Assembly: GCA_034509755.1 (NCBI GenBank)
Contig: CM067549.1
Location: 43,661,305-43,725,304, forward strand
Direction of reading: 5' to 3'
DNA length: 64,000 nucleotides
Source of the DNA: Anisodus tanguticus
Lineage: Eukaryota > Streptophyta > Magnoliopsida > Solanales > Solanaceae
The notes under the pieces are model-generated. The model was not told the origin of the DNA. It did not search any database and saw nothing but the letters and a program-made list of their open reading frames with translations. Shown here one piece after another: positions 25,571 through 37,796 of this stretch. Position numbers and translations under genes: made by a program. How positions within the stretch are numbered: the stretch's first letter is position 1; every line of letters starts with the position of its first letter.

Positions 25571-27101
25571 GACGTCGCTTATTATTGCATTTCTAAGCCT
25601 AGAAACTCTAATTCATGATTTTTTTGCACTTTCGGTGGGTATTAGCACACAAATTTCTAGAATATTGTCGACTGTCTTTATTTGGCCTTAGATTCTCCCG
25701 GTCCATCACAAACATGCTAGTGATCGACTCCCGTTACTTCGTCAAGGCCGACATCGCTTATTATAGCATTTCTAAGCTAGGAAACTCAAATTCGTGATTT
25801 TTTTGCATTTCGGTTGGTATTGGCGCACAGATTTTCTAGAATCTTGTCGACTTTCTCTAATTGTTATAAAATTCATCCGGTCCATGAAAAACAGGCTTAT
25901 GATTTACTACCATTACTTAGTCATGGCCAACGTCGCTTATTATTGCATTTCTAAGCATAGAAACTTAAATTCATGATTTTTTGCACTTTCGGTGGTTATA
26001 TTAGCACACGGAATTTCTAGAATCCTGTCGACTTTCTCTAATTGACCTAAAATTCACCTGGTCCATAAAAAATAGGCTTGTGATCGACACTTATTTTTTG
26101 TCATGGCCAACGTTGCTTATTATTGAATTTCTAAGCCTAGAAACTCAAATTCGTGATTTTTTACACTTTCGGGGGGTTTTAGCATACAGATTTTCTAGAA
26201 TCCTGTCGACTTTCTCTAATTGACCTTATGTTCACCCAGTACATCACAAACAGGCTAGTGATCAACTCACATTACTTCGTCATGTCCGACGTCGCTTATA
26301 ATAGCATTTCTAAGCTAGGCAACTCAAATTCGTGATTTTTTTGCATTTTCGGTGGGTATTAGCACACGGATTTTCTAGAATCCTGTCGAATGTCTCTAAT
26401 TGGCCCGAAATTCACCCACCCATGAAAAAAAAAGCTTATGATTTACTCCCATTACTTCGGCATGGCCGACGTCGCTTATTATACAATTTCTAAGCTAAAA
26501 AACTCAAATTCGTGATTTTTTTGAATATTCGGTGGGTATATTAGAACATGAATTTTCTAGAATCCTGTCGACTTTCTCTAATTGTCCTAAAATTCATCCG
26601 GTCCATGAAAAATAGCCTTGTGATTTACTCCCATTACTTCTTCATGTCCGACGTCGCTTATTATTGCATTTCTAAGCTCCGAAACTCAAATTCATGATTT
26701 TTTTCACTTTCACACGAATTTTCTAGAATCCTGACAACTTTCTCTAATTGTCCTAAAATTCACCCGGTCATGAAAAATAGGCTTATGATTTACTCCCATT
26801 ACTTCATCATGGCCGACGTCACCTATTATTGCATTTCTAAGCCTAGAAAAACAAATTCACAATTTTTTGCACTTTCGCCTATTATCGACTCCCATTACTT
26901 CGCCATGGCCGATGAATTTTCTATAATACTGTCAATTTTCTAGAATCTAGTCCATCATATACATGCTATTGATCGACTCCCATTACTTCGTCATGGCCGA
27001 CGTATTTTGTAGAATCCTATCGACTGTCTCAAATGGGCCTGAAATTCACCCGTTCCATCACAAACAGACTTGTGATGGACACCTATTACTTTGTCATGGG
27101 C
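25571..27101 (+). repeat. HOR copy 8, 9-mer, subtype b
   Basis: 1531 bp. M2-M6 are all subtype b. It includes 'tggcccgaaatt' in M5 and 'gtgggtatattag' in M6. Confidence 0.88.
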
Positions 27102-28627
27102 GACGTCGCTTATTATTGCATTTCTAAGCCTAGAAACTCTAATTCATGATTTTTTGCACTTTCGGTGGGTATTAGCACACAAATTTCTAGAATATTGTCG
27201 ACTGTCTTTATTTGGCCTTAGATTCTCCCGGTCCATCACAAACATGCTAGTGATCGACTCCCGTTACTTCGTCAAGGCCGACGTCGCTTATTATAGCATT
27301 TCTAAGCTAGGAAACTCAAATTCGTGATTTTTCTGCATTTCGGTTGGTAGTGGCGCACAGATTCTCTAGAATCTTGTCGACTTTCTCTAATTGTTATAAA
27401 ATTCATCCGGTCCATGAAAAACAGGCTTATGATTTACTCCCATTACTTTGTCATGGCCAACGTCGCTTATTATTGCATTTCTAAGCATAGAAACTTAAAT
27501 TCGTGATTTTTTTTACTTTCGGTGGGTATATTAGCACACGGAATTTCTAGAATCCTGTCGACTTTCTCTAATTAACCTAAAATTCACCTGGTCCATAAAA
27601 AATAGGCTTGTGATCGACACTTATTTTTTGTCATGGCCAACGTTGCTTATTATTGAATTTCTAAGCCTAGAAACTCAAATTCGTGATTTTTTACACTTTC
27701 GGGGGTTTTAGCATACGATTTTCTAGAATCTCGTCGACTTTCTCTAATTGTCCTTAAGTTCACCCAGTACATCACAAACAGGCTAGTGATCGACTCACAT
27801 TACTTCGTCATGTCCGACGTCGCTTATAATAGCATTTCTAAGCTAGGCAACTCAAATTCGTGATTTTTTTGCATTTTCGGTGGGTATTAGCACACGGATT
27901 TTCTAGAATCCTGTCGAATGTCTCTAATTGGCCTGAAATTCACCCGGTCCATGAAAAAACAGCTTATGATTTACTCCCATTAATTCGTCATGGCCGACGT
28001 CGCTTATTATAAAATTTCAAAGCTAAAAAACTCAAATTCGTGATTTTTTTGAATATTCGGTGGGTATTAGCACATGAATTTTCTAGAATCCTGTCGACTT
28101 TCTCTAATTGTCCTAAAATTCATCCGCTCCATGTAAAATAGCCTTGTGATTTACTCCCATTACTTCTTCATGTCCGACGTTGCTTATTATTGCATTTCTA
28201 AGCTCAGAAACTCAAATTCATGATTTTTTTCACTTTCACACGAATTTTCTAGAATCCTGACAACTTTCTCTAATTGTCCTAAAATTCACCCGGTCATGAA
28301 AAATAGGCTTATGATTTACTCCCATTACTTCATCATGGCCGACGTCACCTATTATTGCATTTCTAAGCCTAGAAAAACAAATTCACAATTTTTTGCACTT
28401 TCGCCTATTATCGACTCCCATTACTTCGCCATGGCCGATGAATTTTTTAGAATCCTGTCAATTTTCTAGAATCTAGTCCATCATATACATGCTACGATCG
28501 ACTCCCATTACTTCGTCATGGCCGACGTATTTTGTAGAATCCTATCGACCGTCTCAAATGGGCCTCGAAATTCACCCGTTCCATCACAAACAGACTTGTG
28601 ATGGACACCTATTACTTTGTCATGGGC
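27102..28627 (+). repeat. HOR copy 9, 9-mer, subtype a
   Basis: 1526 bp. All diagnostic sites are subtype a. It closely matches copy 7, including the shared 'gacgttgcttattattgc' start of M7. Confidence 0.88.
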
Positions 28628-30155
28628 GACGTCGCTTATTATTGCATTTCTAATCCTAGAAACTCTAATTCATGATTTTTTGCACTTTCGGTGGGTATTA
28701 GCACACAAATTTCTAGAATATTGTCGATTGTCTTTATTTGGCCTTAGATTCTCCCGGTCCATCACAAACATGCTAGTGATCGACTCCCGTTACTTCGTCA
28801 AGGCCGACATCGCTTATTATAGCATTTCTAAGCTAGGAAACTCAAATTCGTGATTTTTTTGCATTTCGGTTGGTATTGGCGCACAGATTTTCTAGAATCT
28901 TGTCGACTTTCTCTAATTGTTATAAAATTCATCCGGTCCATGAAAAACAGGCTTATGATTTACTACCATTACTTAGTCATGGCCAACGTCGCTTATTATT
29001 GCATTTCTAAGCATAGAAACTTAAATTCATGATTTTTTGCACTTTCGGTGGTTATATTAGCACACGGAATTTCTAGAATCCTGTCGACTTTCTCTAATTG
29101 ACCTAAAATTCACCTGGTCCATAAAAAATAGGCTTGTGATCGACACTTATTTTTTGTCATGGCCAACGTTGCTTATTATTGAATTTCTAAGCCTAGAAAC
29201 TCAAATTCGTGATTTTTTACACTTTCGGGGGGTTTTAGCATACAGATTTTCTAGAATCCTGTCGACTTTCTCTAATTGACCTTATGTTCACCCAGTACAT
29301 CACAAACAGGCTAGTGATCAACTCACATTACTTCGTCATGTCCGACGTCGCTTATAATAGCATTTCTAAGCTAGGCAACTCAAATTCGTGATTTTTTTGC
29401 ATTTTCGGTGGGTATTAGCACACGGATTTTCTAGAATCCTGTCTAATGTCTCTAATTGGCCTGAAATTCACCCAGTCCATGAAAAAAAAGCTTATGATTT
29501 ACTCCCATTACTTCGGCGTGGCCGACGTCGCTTATTATACAATTTCTAAGCTAAAAAACTCAAATTCGTGATTTTTTTGAATATTCGGTGGGTATTAGCA
29601 CATGAATTTTCTAGAATCCTGTCGACTTTCTCTAATTGTCCTAAAATTCATCCGGTCCATGAAAAATAGCCTTGTGATTTACTCCCATTACTTCTTCATG
29701 TCCGACGTCGCTTATTATTGCATTTCTAAGCTCAGAAACTCAAATTCATGATTTTTTTCACTTTCACACGAATTTTCTAGAATCCTGACAACTTTCTCTA
29801 ATTGTCCTAAAATTCACCCGGTCATGAAAAATAGGCTTATGATTTACTCCCATTACTTCATCATGGCCGACGTGACCTATTATTGCATTTCTAAGCCTAG
29901 AAAAACAAATTCACAATTTTTTGCACTTTCGCCTTTTATCGACTCCCATTACTTCGCCATGGCCGATGAATTTTTTAGAATCCTGTCAATTTTCTAGAAT
30001 CTAGTCCATCATATACATGCTACTGATCGACTCCCATTACTTCGTCATGGCCGACGTATTTTGTAGAATCCTATCGACTGTCTCAAATGGGCCTGAAATT
30101 CACCCGTTCCATCACAAACAGACTTGTGATGGACACCTATTACTTTGTCATGGGC
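28628..30155 (+). repeat. HOR copy 10, 9-mer, subtype b
   Basis: 1528 bp. Subtype b, closely matching copy 8, including the shared 'gtgatcaactcac' variant in M4. Confidence 0.88.
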
Positions 30156-31685
30156 GACGTCGCTTATTATTGCATTTCTAAGCCTAGAAACTCTAATTCA
30201 TGATTTTTTTGCACTTTCGGTGGGTATTAGCACACAAATTTCTAGAATATTGTCGACTGTCTTTATTTGGCCTTAGATTCTCCCGGTCCATCACAAACAT
30301 GCTAGTGATCGACTCCCGTTACTTCGTCAAGGCCGACGTCGCTTATTATAGCATTTCTAAGCTAGGAAACTCAAATTCGTGATTTTTCTCGCATTTCGGT
30401 TGGTAGTGGCGCACGATTCTCTAGAATCTTGTCGACTTTCTCTAATTGTTATAAAATTCATCCGGTCCATGAAAAACAGGCTTATGATTTACTCCCATTA
30501 CTTTGTCATGGCCAACGTCGCTTATTATTGCATTTCTAAGCATAGAAACTTAAATTCGTGATTTTTTTTACTTTCGGTGGGTATATTAGCACACGGAATT
30601 TCTAGAATCTGTCGACTTTCTCTAATTAACCTAAAATTCACCTGGTCCATAAAAAATAGGCTTGTGATCGACACTTATTTTTTGTCATGGCCAACGTTGC
30701 TTATTATTGAATTTCTAAGCCTAGAAACTCAAATTCGTGATTTTTTACACTTTCGGGGGGTTTTAGCATACGATTTTCTAGAATCCTGTCGACTTTCTCT
30801 AATTGTCCTTAAGTTCACCCGGTACATCACAAACAGGCTAGTGATCGACTCACATTACTTCGTCATGTCCGACGTCGCTTATAATAGCATTTCTAAGCTA
30901 GGCAACTTAAATTCGTGATTTTTTTGCATTTTCGGTGGGTATATGCACACGGATTTTCTAGAATCCTGTCGAATGTCTCTAATTGGCCTGAAATTCACCC
31001 GGTCCATGAAAAAACAGCTTATGATTTACTCCCATTAATTCGTCATGGCCGACGTCGCTTATTATAAAATTTCAAAGCTAAAAAACTCAAATTCGTGATT
31101 TTTTTGAATATTCGGTGGGTTTTAGCACATGAATTTTCTAGAATCCTGTCGACTTTCTCTAATTGTCCTAAAATTCATCCGCTCCATGTAAAATAGCCTT
31201 GTGATTTACTCCCATTACTTCTTCATGTCCGACGTCGCTTATTATTGCATTTCTAAGCTCAGAAACTCAAATTCATGATTTTTTTCACTTTCACACGAAT
31301 TTTCTAGAATCCTGACAACTTTCTCTAATTGTCCTAAAATTCACCCGGTCATGAAAAATAGGCTTATGATTTACTCCCATTACTTCATCATGGCCGACGT
31401 CACCTATTATTGCATTTCTAAGCCTAGAAAAACAAATTCACAATTTTTTGCACTTTCGCCTATTATCGACTCCCATTACTTCGCCATGGCCGATGAATTT
31501 TTTAGAATCCTGTCAATTTTCTAGAATCTAGTCCATCATATACATGCTACGATCGACTCCCATTACTTCGTCATGGCCGACGTATTTTGTAGAATCCTAT
31601 CGATTGTCCGTCTCAAATGGGCACGAAATTCACCCGTTCCATCACAAACAGACTTGTGATGGACACCTATTACTTTGTCATGGGC
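30156..31685 (+). repeat. HOR copy 11, 9-mer, subtype a
   Basis: 1530 bp. Subtype a. It holds 'cgattgtccgtctc' at 31601, an expanded form of the CTG site in M9. Confidence 0.88.
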
Positions 31686-33213
31686 GACGTCGCTTATTAT
31701 TGCATTTCTAAGCCTAGAAACTCTAATTCATGATTTTTTTGCACTTTCGGTGGGTATTAGCACACAAATTTCTAGAATATTGTCGACTGTCTTTATTTGG
31801 CCTTAGATTCTCCCGGTCCATCACAAACATGCTAGTGATCGACTCCCGTTACTTCGTCAAGGCCGACATCGCTTATTATAGCATTTCTAAGCTAGGAAAC
31901 TCAAATTCGTGATTTTTTTGCATTTCGGTTGGTATTGGCGCACAGATTTTCTAGAATCTTGTCGACTTTCTCTAATTGTTATAAAATTCATCCGGTCCAT
32001 GAAAAACAGGCTTATGATTTACTACCATTACTTAGTCATGGCCAACGTCGCTTATTATTGCATTTCTAAGCATAGAAACTTAAATTCATGATTTTTTGCA
32101 CTTTCGGTGGTTATATTAGCACACGGAATTTCTAGAATCCTGTCGACTTTCTCTAATTGACCTAAAATTCACCTGGTCCATAAAAAATAGGCTTGTGATC
32201 GACACTTATTTTTTGTCATGGCCAACGTTGCTTATTATTGAATTTCTAAGCCTAGAAACTCAAATTCGTGATTTTTTACACTTTCGGGGGGTTTTAGCAT
32301 ACAGATTTTCTAGAATCCTGTCGACTTTCTCTAATTGACCTTATGTTCACCCAGTACATCACAAACAGGCTAGTGATCAACTCACATTAATTCGTCATGT
32401 CCGACGTCGCTTATAATAGCATTTCTAAGCTAGGCAACTCAAATTCGTGATTTTTTTGCATTTTTGGTGGGTATTAGCACACGGATTTTCTAGAATCCTG
32501 TCGAATGTCTCTAATTGGCCTGAAATTCACCCAGTCCATGAAAAAAAAGCTTATGATTTACTCCCATTACTTCGGCATGGCCGACGTCGCTTATTATACA
32601 ATTTCTAAGCTAAAAAACTCAAATTCGTGATTTTTTTGAATATTCGGTGGGTATTAGCACATGAATTTTCTAGAATCCTGTCGACTTTCTCTAATTGTCC
32701 TAAAATTCATCCGGTCCATGAAAAATAGCCTTTTGATTTACTCCCATTACTTCTTCATGTCCGACGTCGCTTATTATTGCATTTCTAAGCTCCGAAACTC
32801 AAATTCATGATTTTTTTCACTTTCACACGAATTTTCTAGAATCCTGACAACTTTCTCTAATTGTCCTAAAATTCACCCGGTCATGAAAAATAGGCTTATG
32901 ATTTACTCCCATTACTTCATCATGGCCGACGTCACCTATTATTGCATTTCTAAGCCTATAAAAACAAATTCACAATTTTTTGCACTTTCGCCTATTATCG
33001 ACTCCCATTACTTCGCCATGGCCGATGAATTTTCTAGAATACTGTCAATTTTCTAGAATCTAGTCCATCATATACATGCTACGATCGACTCCCATTACTT
33101 CGTCATGGCCGACGTATTTTGTAGAATCCTATCGACTGTCTCAAATGGGCCTGAAATTCACCCGTTCCATCACAAACAGACTTGTGATGGACACCTATTA
33201 CTTTGTCATGGGC
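31686..33213 (+). repeat. HOR copy 12, 9-mer, subtype b
   Basis: 1528 bp. Subtype b, with 'gtgatcaactcac' in M4 as in copies 8 and 10. It is the last member of the alternating a/b series. Confidence 0.88.
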
Positions 33214-34740
33214 GACGTCGCTTATTATTGCATTTCTAAGCCTAGAAACTCTAATTCATGATTTTTTGCACTTTCGGTGGGTATTAGCACACAAATTTCT
33301 AGAATATTGTCGACTTGTCTTTATTTGGCCTTAGATTCTCCCGGTCCATCACAAACATGCTAGTGATCGACTCCCGTTACTTCGTCAAGGCCGACGTCGC
33401 TTATTATAGCATTTCTAAGCTAGGAAACTCAAATTCGTGATTTTTCTGCATTTCGGTTGGTAGTGGCGCACAGATTCTCTAGAATCTTGTCGACTTTCTC
33501 TAATTGTTATAAAATTCATCCGGTCCATGAAAAACAGGCTTATGATTTACTCCCATTACTTTGTCATGGCCAACGTCGCTTATTATTGCATTTCTAAGCA
33601 TAGAAACTTAAATTCGTGATTTTTTTTACTTTCGGTGGGTATATTAGCACACGGAATTTCTAGAATCCTGTCGACTTTCTCTAATTAACCTAAAATTCAC
33701 CTGGTCCATAAAAAATAGGCTTGTGATCGACACTTATTTTTTGTCATGGCCAACGTTGCTTATTATTGAATTTCTAAGCCTAGAAACTCAAATTCGTGAT
33801 TTTTTACACTTTCGGGGGTTTTAGCATACGATTTTCTAGAATCCTGTCGACTTTCTCTAATTGTCCTTAAGTTCACCCAAGACATCACAAACAGGCTAGT
33901 GATCGACTCACATTACTTCGTCATGTCCGACGTCGCTTATAATAGCATTTCTAAGCTAGGCAACTCAAATTCGTGATTTTTTTGCATTTTCGGTGGGTAT
34001 TAGCACACAGATTTTCTAGAATCCTGTCGAATGTCTCTAATTGGCCTGAAATTCACCCGGTCCATGAAAAAACAGCTTATGATTTACTCCCATTAATTCG
34101 TCATGGCCGACGTCGCTTATTATAAAATTTCAAAGCTAAAAAACTCAAATTCGTGATTTTTTTGAATATTCGGTGGGTATTAGCACATGAATTTTCTAGA
34201 ATCCCGTCGACTTTCTCTAATTGTCCTAAAATTCATCCGCTCCATGTAAAATAGCGTTGTGATTTACTCCCATTACTTCTTCATGTCCGACGTCGCTTAT
34301 TATTGCATTTCTAAGCTCAGAAACTCAAATTCATGATTTTTTTCACTTTCACACGAATTTACTAGAATCCTGACAACTTTCTCTAATTGTCCTAAAATTC
34401 ACCCGGTCATGAAAAATAGGCTTATGATTTACTCCCATTACTTCATCATGGCCGACGTCACCTATTATTGCATTTCTAAGCCTAGAAAAACAAATTCACA
34501 ATTTTTTGCACTTTCGCCTATTATCGACTCCCATTACTTCGCCATGGCCGATGAATTTTCTAGAATACTGTCAATTTTCTAGAATCTAGTCCATCATATA
34601 CATGCTACTGATCGACTCCCATTACTTCGTCATGGCCGACGTATTTTGTAGAATCCTATCGACCGTCTCAAATGGGCCTGAAATTCACCCGTTCCATCAC
34701 AAACAGACTTGTGATGGACACCTATTACTTTGTCATGGGC
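33214..34740 (+). repeat. HOR copy 13, 9-mer, subtype a
   Basis: 1527 bp. Subtype a. M4 contains 'cacccaagacatc', a variant recurring in copies 16, 22 and 23. Confidence 0.88.
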
Positions 34741-34918
34741 GACGTCGCTTATTATTGCATTTCTAAGCCTAGAAACTCTAATTCATGATTTTTTGCACTT
34801 TCGGTGGGTATTAGCACACAAATTTCTAGAATATTGTCGACTGTCTTTATTTGGCCTTAGATTCTCCCGGTCCATCACAAACATGCTAGTGATCGACTCC
34901 CGTTACTTCGTCAAGGCC
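34741..34918 (+). repeat. Reference monomer M1 (178 bp)
   Basis: Full-length monomer, recognised by 'aaactctaattcatgatt', 'cacacaaatttctagaatat', 'tgtctttatttggcc' and 'cccgttacttcgtcaaggcc'. It follows M9 in each standard HOR, so it is used here as the HOR start. Confidence 0.93.
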
Positions 34919-35097
34919 GACGTCGCTTATTATAGCATTTCTAAGCTAGGAAACTCAAATTCGTGATTTTTCTGCATTTCGGTTGGTAGTGGCGCACAGA
35001 TTCTCTAGAATCTTGTCGACTTTCTCTAATTGTTATAAAATTCATCCGGTCCATGAAAAACAGGCTTATGATTTACTCCCATTACTTTGTCATGGCC
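34919..35097 (+). repeat. Reference monomer M2 (179 bp)
   Basis: Full-length monomer with 'gcatttcggttggtagtggc' and 'attgttataaaattcatc'. Subtype a, shown here, has 'tttctgcattt', 'agtggcg' and 'ccattactttgtc'. Subtype b has 'tttttgcattt', 'attggcg' and 'actaccattacttagtc'. Confidence 0.92.
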
Positions 35098-35277
35098 AAC
35101 GTCGCTTATTATTGCATTTCTAAGCATAGAAACTTAAATTCGTGATTTTTTTTACTTTCGGTGGGTATATTAGCACACGGAATTTCTAGAATCCTGTCGA
35201 CTTTCTCTAATTAACCTAAAATTCACCTGGTCCATAAAAAATAGGCTTGTGATCGACACTTATTTTTTGTCATGGCC
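35098..35277 (+). repeat. Reference monomer M3 (180 bp)
   Basis: Full-length monomer starting 'aacgtcgc', with 'cacacggaatttctag' and 'cacttattttttgtcatgg'. Subtype a has 'ttttttttactttcggtggg' and 'ctaattaacc'. Subtype b has 'tttttgcactttcggtggtt' and 'ctaattgacc'. Confidence 0.92.
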
Positions 35278-35456
35278 AACGTTGCTTATTATTGAATTTC
35301 TAAGCCTAGAAACTCAAATTCGTGATTTTTTACACTTTCGGGGGGTTTTAGCATACAGATTTTCTAGAATCCTGTCGACTTTCTCTAATTGTCCTTAAGT
35401 TCACCCAGTACATCACAAACAGGCTAGTGATCGACTCACATTACTTCGTCATGTCC
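35278..35456 (+). repeat. Reference monomer M4 (179 bp)
   Basis: Full-length monomer starting 'aacgttgc', with a G6 run followed by 'ttttagcatacag'. Subtype a has 'attgtccttaagttc'. Subtype b has 'attgaccttatgttc'. Confidence 0.92.
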
Positions 35457-35636
35457 GACGTCGCTTATAATAGCATTTCTAAGCTAGGCAACTCAAATTC
35501 GTGATTTTTTTGCATTTTCGGTGGGTATTAGCACACAGATTTTCTAGAATCCTGTCGAATGTCTCTAATTGGCCTGAAATTCACCCGGTCCATGAAAAAA
35601 CAGCTTATGATTTACTCCCATTAATTCGTCATGGCC
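35457..35636 (+). repeat. Reference monomer M5 (180 bp)
   Basis: Full-length monomer with 'cttataatagc', 'gctaggcaactc' and 'gtcgaatgtctctaattgg'. Subtype a ends 'aaaacagcttatg...attaattcgtc'. Subtype b ends 'aaaaagcttatg...attacttcggc'. Confidence 0.92.
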
Positions 35637-35816
35637 GACGTCGCTTATTATAAAATTTCAAAGCTAAAAAACTCAAATTCGTGATTTTTTTGAATATTCG
35701 GTGGGTATTAGCACATGAATTTTCTAGAATCCTGTCGACTTTCTCTAATTGTCCTAAAATTCATCCGCTCCATGTAAAATAGCGTTGTGATTTACTCCCA
35801 TTACTTCTTCATGTCC
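35637..35816 (+). repeat. Reference monomer M6 (180 bp)
   Basis: Full-length monomer with 'gctaaaaaactc' and 'tttttgaatattcggtggg'. Subtype a has 'aaaatttcaaagc' and 'ccgctccatgtaaaatag'. Subtype b has 'acaatttctaagc' and 'ccggtccatgaaaaatag'. Confidence 0.92.
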
Positions 35817-35981
35817 GACGTCGCTTATTATTGCATTTCTAAGCTCAGAAACTCAAATTCATGATTTTTTTCACTTTCACACGAATTTACTAGAATCCTG
35901 ACAACTTTCTCTAATTGTCCTAAAATTCACCCGGTCATGAAAAATAGGCTTATGATTTACTCCCATTACTTCATCATGGCC
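35817..35981 (+). repeat. Reference monomer M7 (165 bp, internal deletion)
   Basis: Monomer lacking about 15 bp: 'cactttcacacgaattt' replaces the usual 'cactttcggtgggtattagcac' context. It also lacks one C in 'cccggtcatgaaaaa' relative to the 'ggtccatg' of other monomers. Confidence 0.9.
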
Positions 35982-36165
35982 GACGTCACCTATTATTGCA
36001 TTTCTAAGCCTAGAAAAACAAATTCACAATTTTTTGCACTTTCGCCTATTATCGACTCCCATTACTTCGCCATGGCCGATGAATTTTCTAGAATACTGTC
36101 AATTTTCTAGAATCTAGTCCATCATATACATGCTACTGATCGACTCCCATTACTTCGTCATGGCC
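35982..36165 (+). repeat. Reference monomer M8 (184 bp, two fused half-monomers)
   Basis: The first part (about 96 bp) runs from 'gacgtcacc' to 'cttcgccatggcc', with the middle of a monomer deleted. The second (about 88 bp) starts 'gatgaattttctagaatact', then repeats 'aattttctagaatct' and finishes a monomer end. The 'ttctagaat' core is thus present twice about 20 bp apart. Its 184 bp only looks like one monomer. Confidence 0.88.
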
Positions 36166-36268
36166 GACGTATTTTGTAGAATCCTATCGACTGTCTCAAA
36201 TGGGCCTGAAATTCACCCGTTCCATCACAAACAGACTTGTGATGGACACCTATTACTTTGTCATGGGC
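36166..36268 (+). repeat. Reference monomer M9 (103-bp remnant)
   Basis: Starts 'gacgtattttgtagaatcc' and jumps directly into the monomer's second half, ending 'tttgtcatgggc'. About 76 bp are missing. This remnant marks the end of each HOR. Confidence 0.9.
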
Positions 36269-37796
36269 GACGTCGCTTATTATTGCATTTCTAAGCCTAG
36301 AAACTCTAATTCATGATTTTTTGCACTTTCGGTGGGTATTAGCACACAAATTTCTAGAATATTGTCGACTGTCTTTATTTGGCCTTAGATTCTCCCGGTC
36401 CATCACAAACATGCTAGTGATCGACTCCCGTTACTTCGTCAAGGCCGACATCGCTTATTATAGCATTTCTAAGCTAGGAAACTCAAATTCGTGATTTTTC
36501 TGCATTTCGGTTGGTAGTGGCGCACAGATTCTCTAGAATCTTGTCGACTTTCTCTAATTGTTATAAAATTCATCCGGTCCATGAAAAATAGGCTTATGAT
36601 TTACTCCCATTACTTTGTCATGGCCAACGTCGCTTATTATTGCATTTCTAAGCATAGAAACTTAAATTCGTGATTTTTTTTACTTTCGGTGGGTATATTA
36701 GCACACGGAATTTCTAGAATCCTGTCGACTTTCTCTAATTGACCTAAAATTCACCTGGTCCATAAAAAATAGGCTTTTGATCGACACTTATTTTTTGTCA
36801 TGGCCAACGTTGCTTATTATTGAATTTCTAAGCCTAGAAACTAAAATTCGTGATTTTTTACACTTTCGGGGTGTTTTAGCATACAGATTTTCTAGAATCC
36901 TGTCGACTTTCTCTAATTGACCTTATGTTCACCCAGTACATCACAAACAGGCTAGTGATCGACTCACATTGCTTCGTCATGTCCGACGTCGCTTATAATA
37001 GCATTTCTAAGCTAGGCAACTCAAATTCGTGATTTTTTTGCATTTTCGGTGGGTATTAGCACACGGATTTTCTAGAATCCTGTCGAATGTCTCTAATTGG
37101 CCTGAAATTCACCCACTCCATGAAAAAAATGCTTATGATTTACTCCCATTACTTCGGCATGGCCGACGTCGCTTATTATACAATTTCTAAGCTAAAAAAC
37201 TCAAATTCGTGATTTTTTTGAATATTCGGTGGGTATTAGCACATGAATTTTCTAGAATCCTGTCGACTTTCTCTAATTGTCCTAAAATTCATCCGGTCCA
37301 TGAAAAATAGCCTTGTGATTTACTCCCATTACTTCTTCATGTCCGACGTCGCTTATTATTGCATTTCTAAGCTCCGAAACTCAAATTCATGATTTTTTTC
37401 ACTTTCACACGAATTTTCTAGAATCCTGACAACTTTCTCTAATTGTCCTAAAATTCACCCGGTCATGAAAAATAGGCTTATGATTTACTCCCATTACTTC
37501 ATCATGGCCGACGTCACCTATTATTGCATTTCTAAGCCTAGAAAAACAAATTCACAATTTTTTGCACTTTCGCCTATTATCGACTCCCATTACTTCGCCA
37601 TGGCCGATGAATTTTCTAGAATACTGTCAATTTTCTAGAATCTAGTCCATCATATACATGCTACTGATCGACTCCCATTACTTCGTCATGGCCGACGTAT
37701 TTTGTAGAATCCTATCGACCGTCTCAAATGGGCCTGAAATTCACCCGTTCCATCACAAACAGACTTGTGATGGACACCTATTACTTTGTCATGGGC
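36269..37796 (+). repeat. HOR copy 15, 9-mer, a-to-b recombinant
   Basis: 1528 bp. M2 starts 'gacatcgc' (b) but is otherwise subtype a, M3 is mixed, and M4 and M6 are subtype b. The crossover lies within M2-M4. Confidence 0.87.

Larger units (their letters stand above)
34741..36268 (+). repeat. HOR copy 14, 9-mer, subtype a (reference unit)
   Basis: 1528 bp. It has no apparent CTG/CAG-site disruption, so it is used as the reference for monomer limits. It carries 'gaatttactagaatcc' in M7, shared only with copy 13. Confidence 0.92.

Noticed and set aside
35982..36165. M8 as an ordinary 184-bp monomer
   Set aside because: Its length is close to a monomer only by chance. Internal order shows two truncated monomers fused at 'ccatggccgatgaat'.
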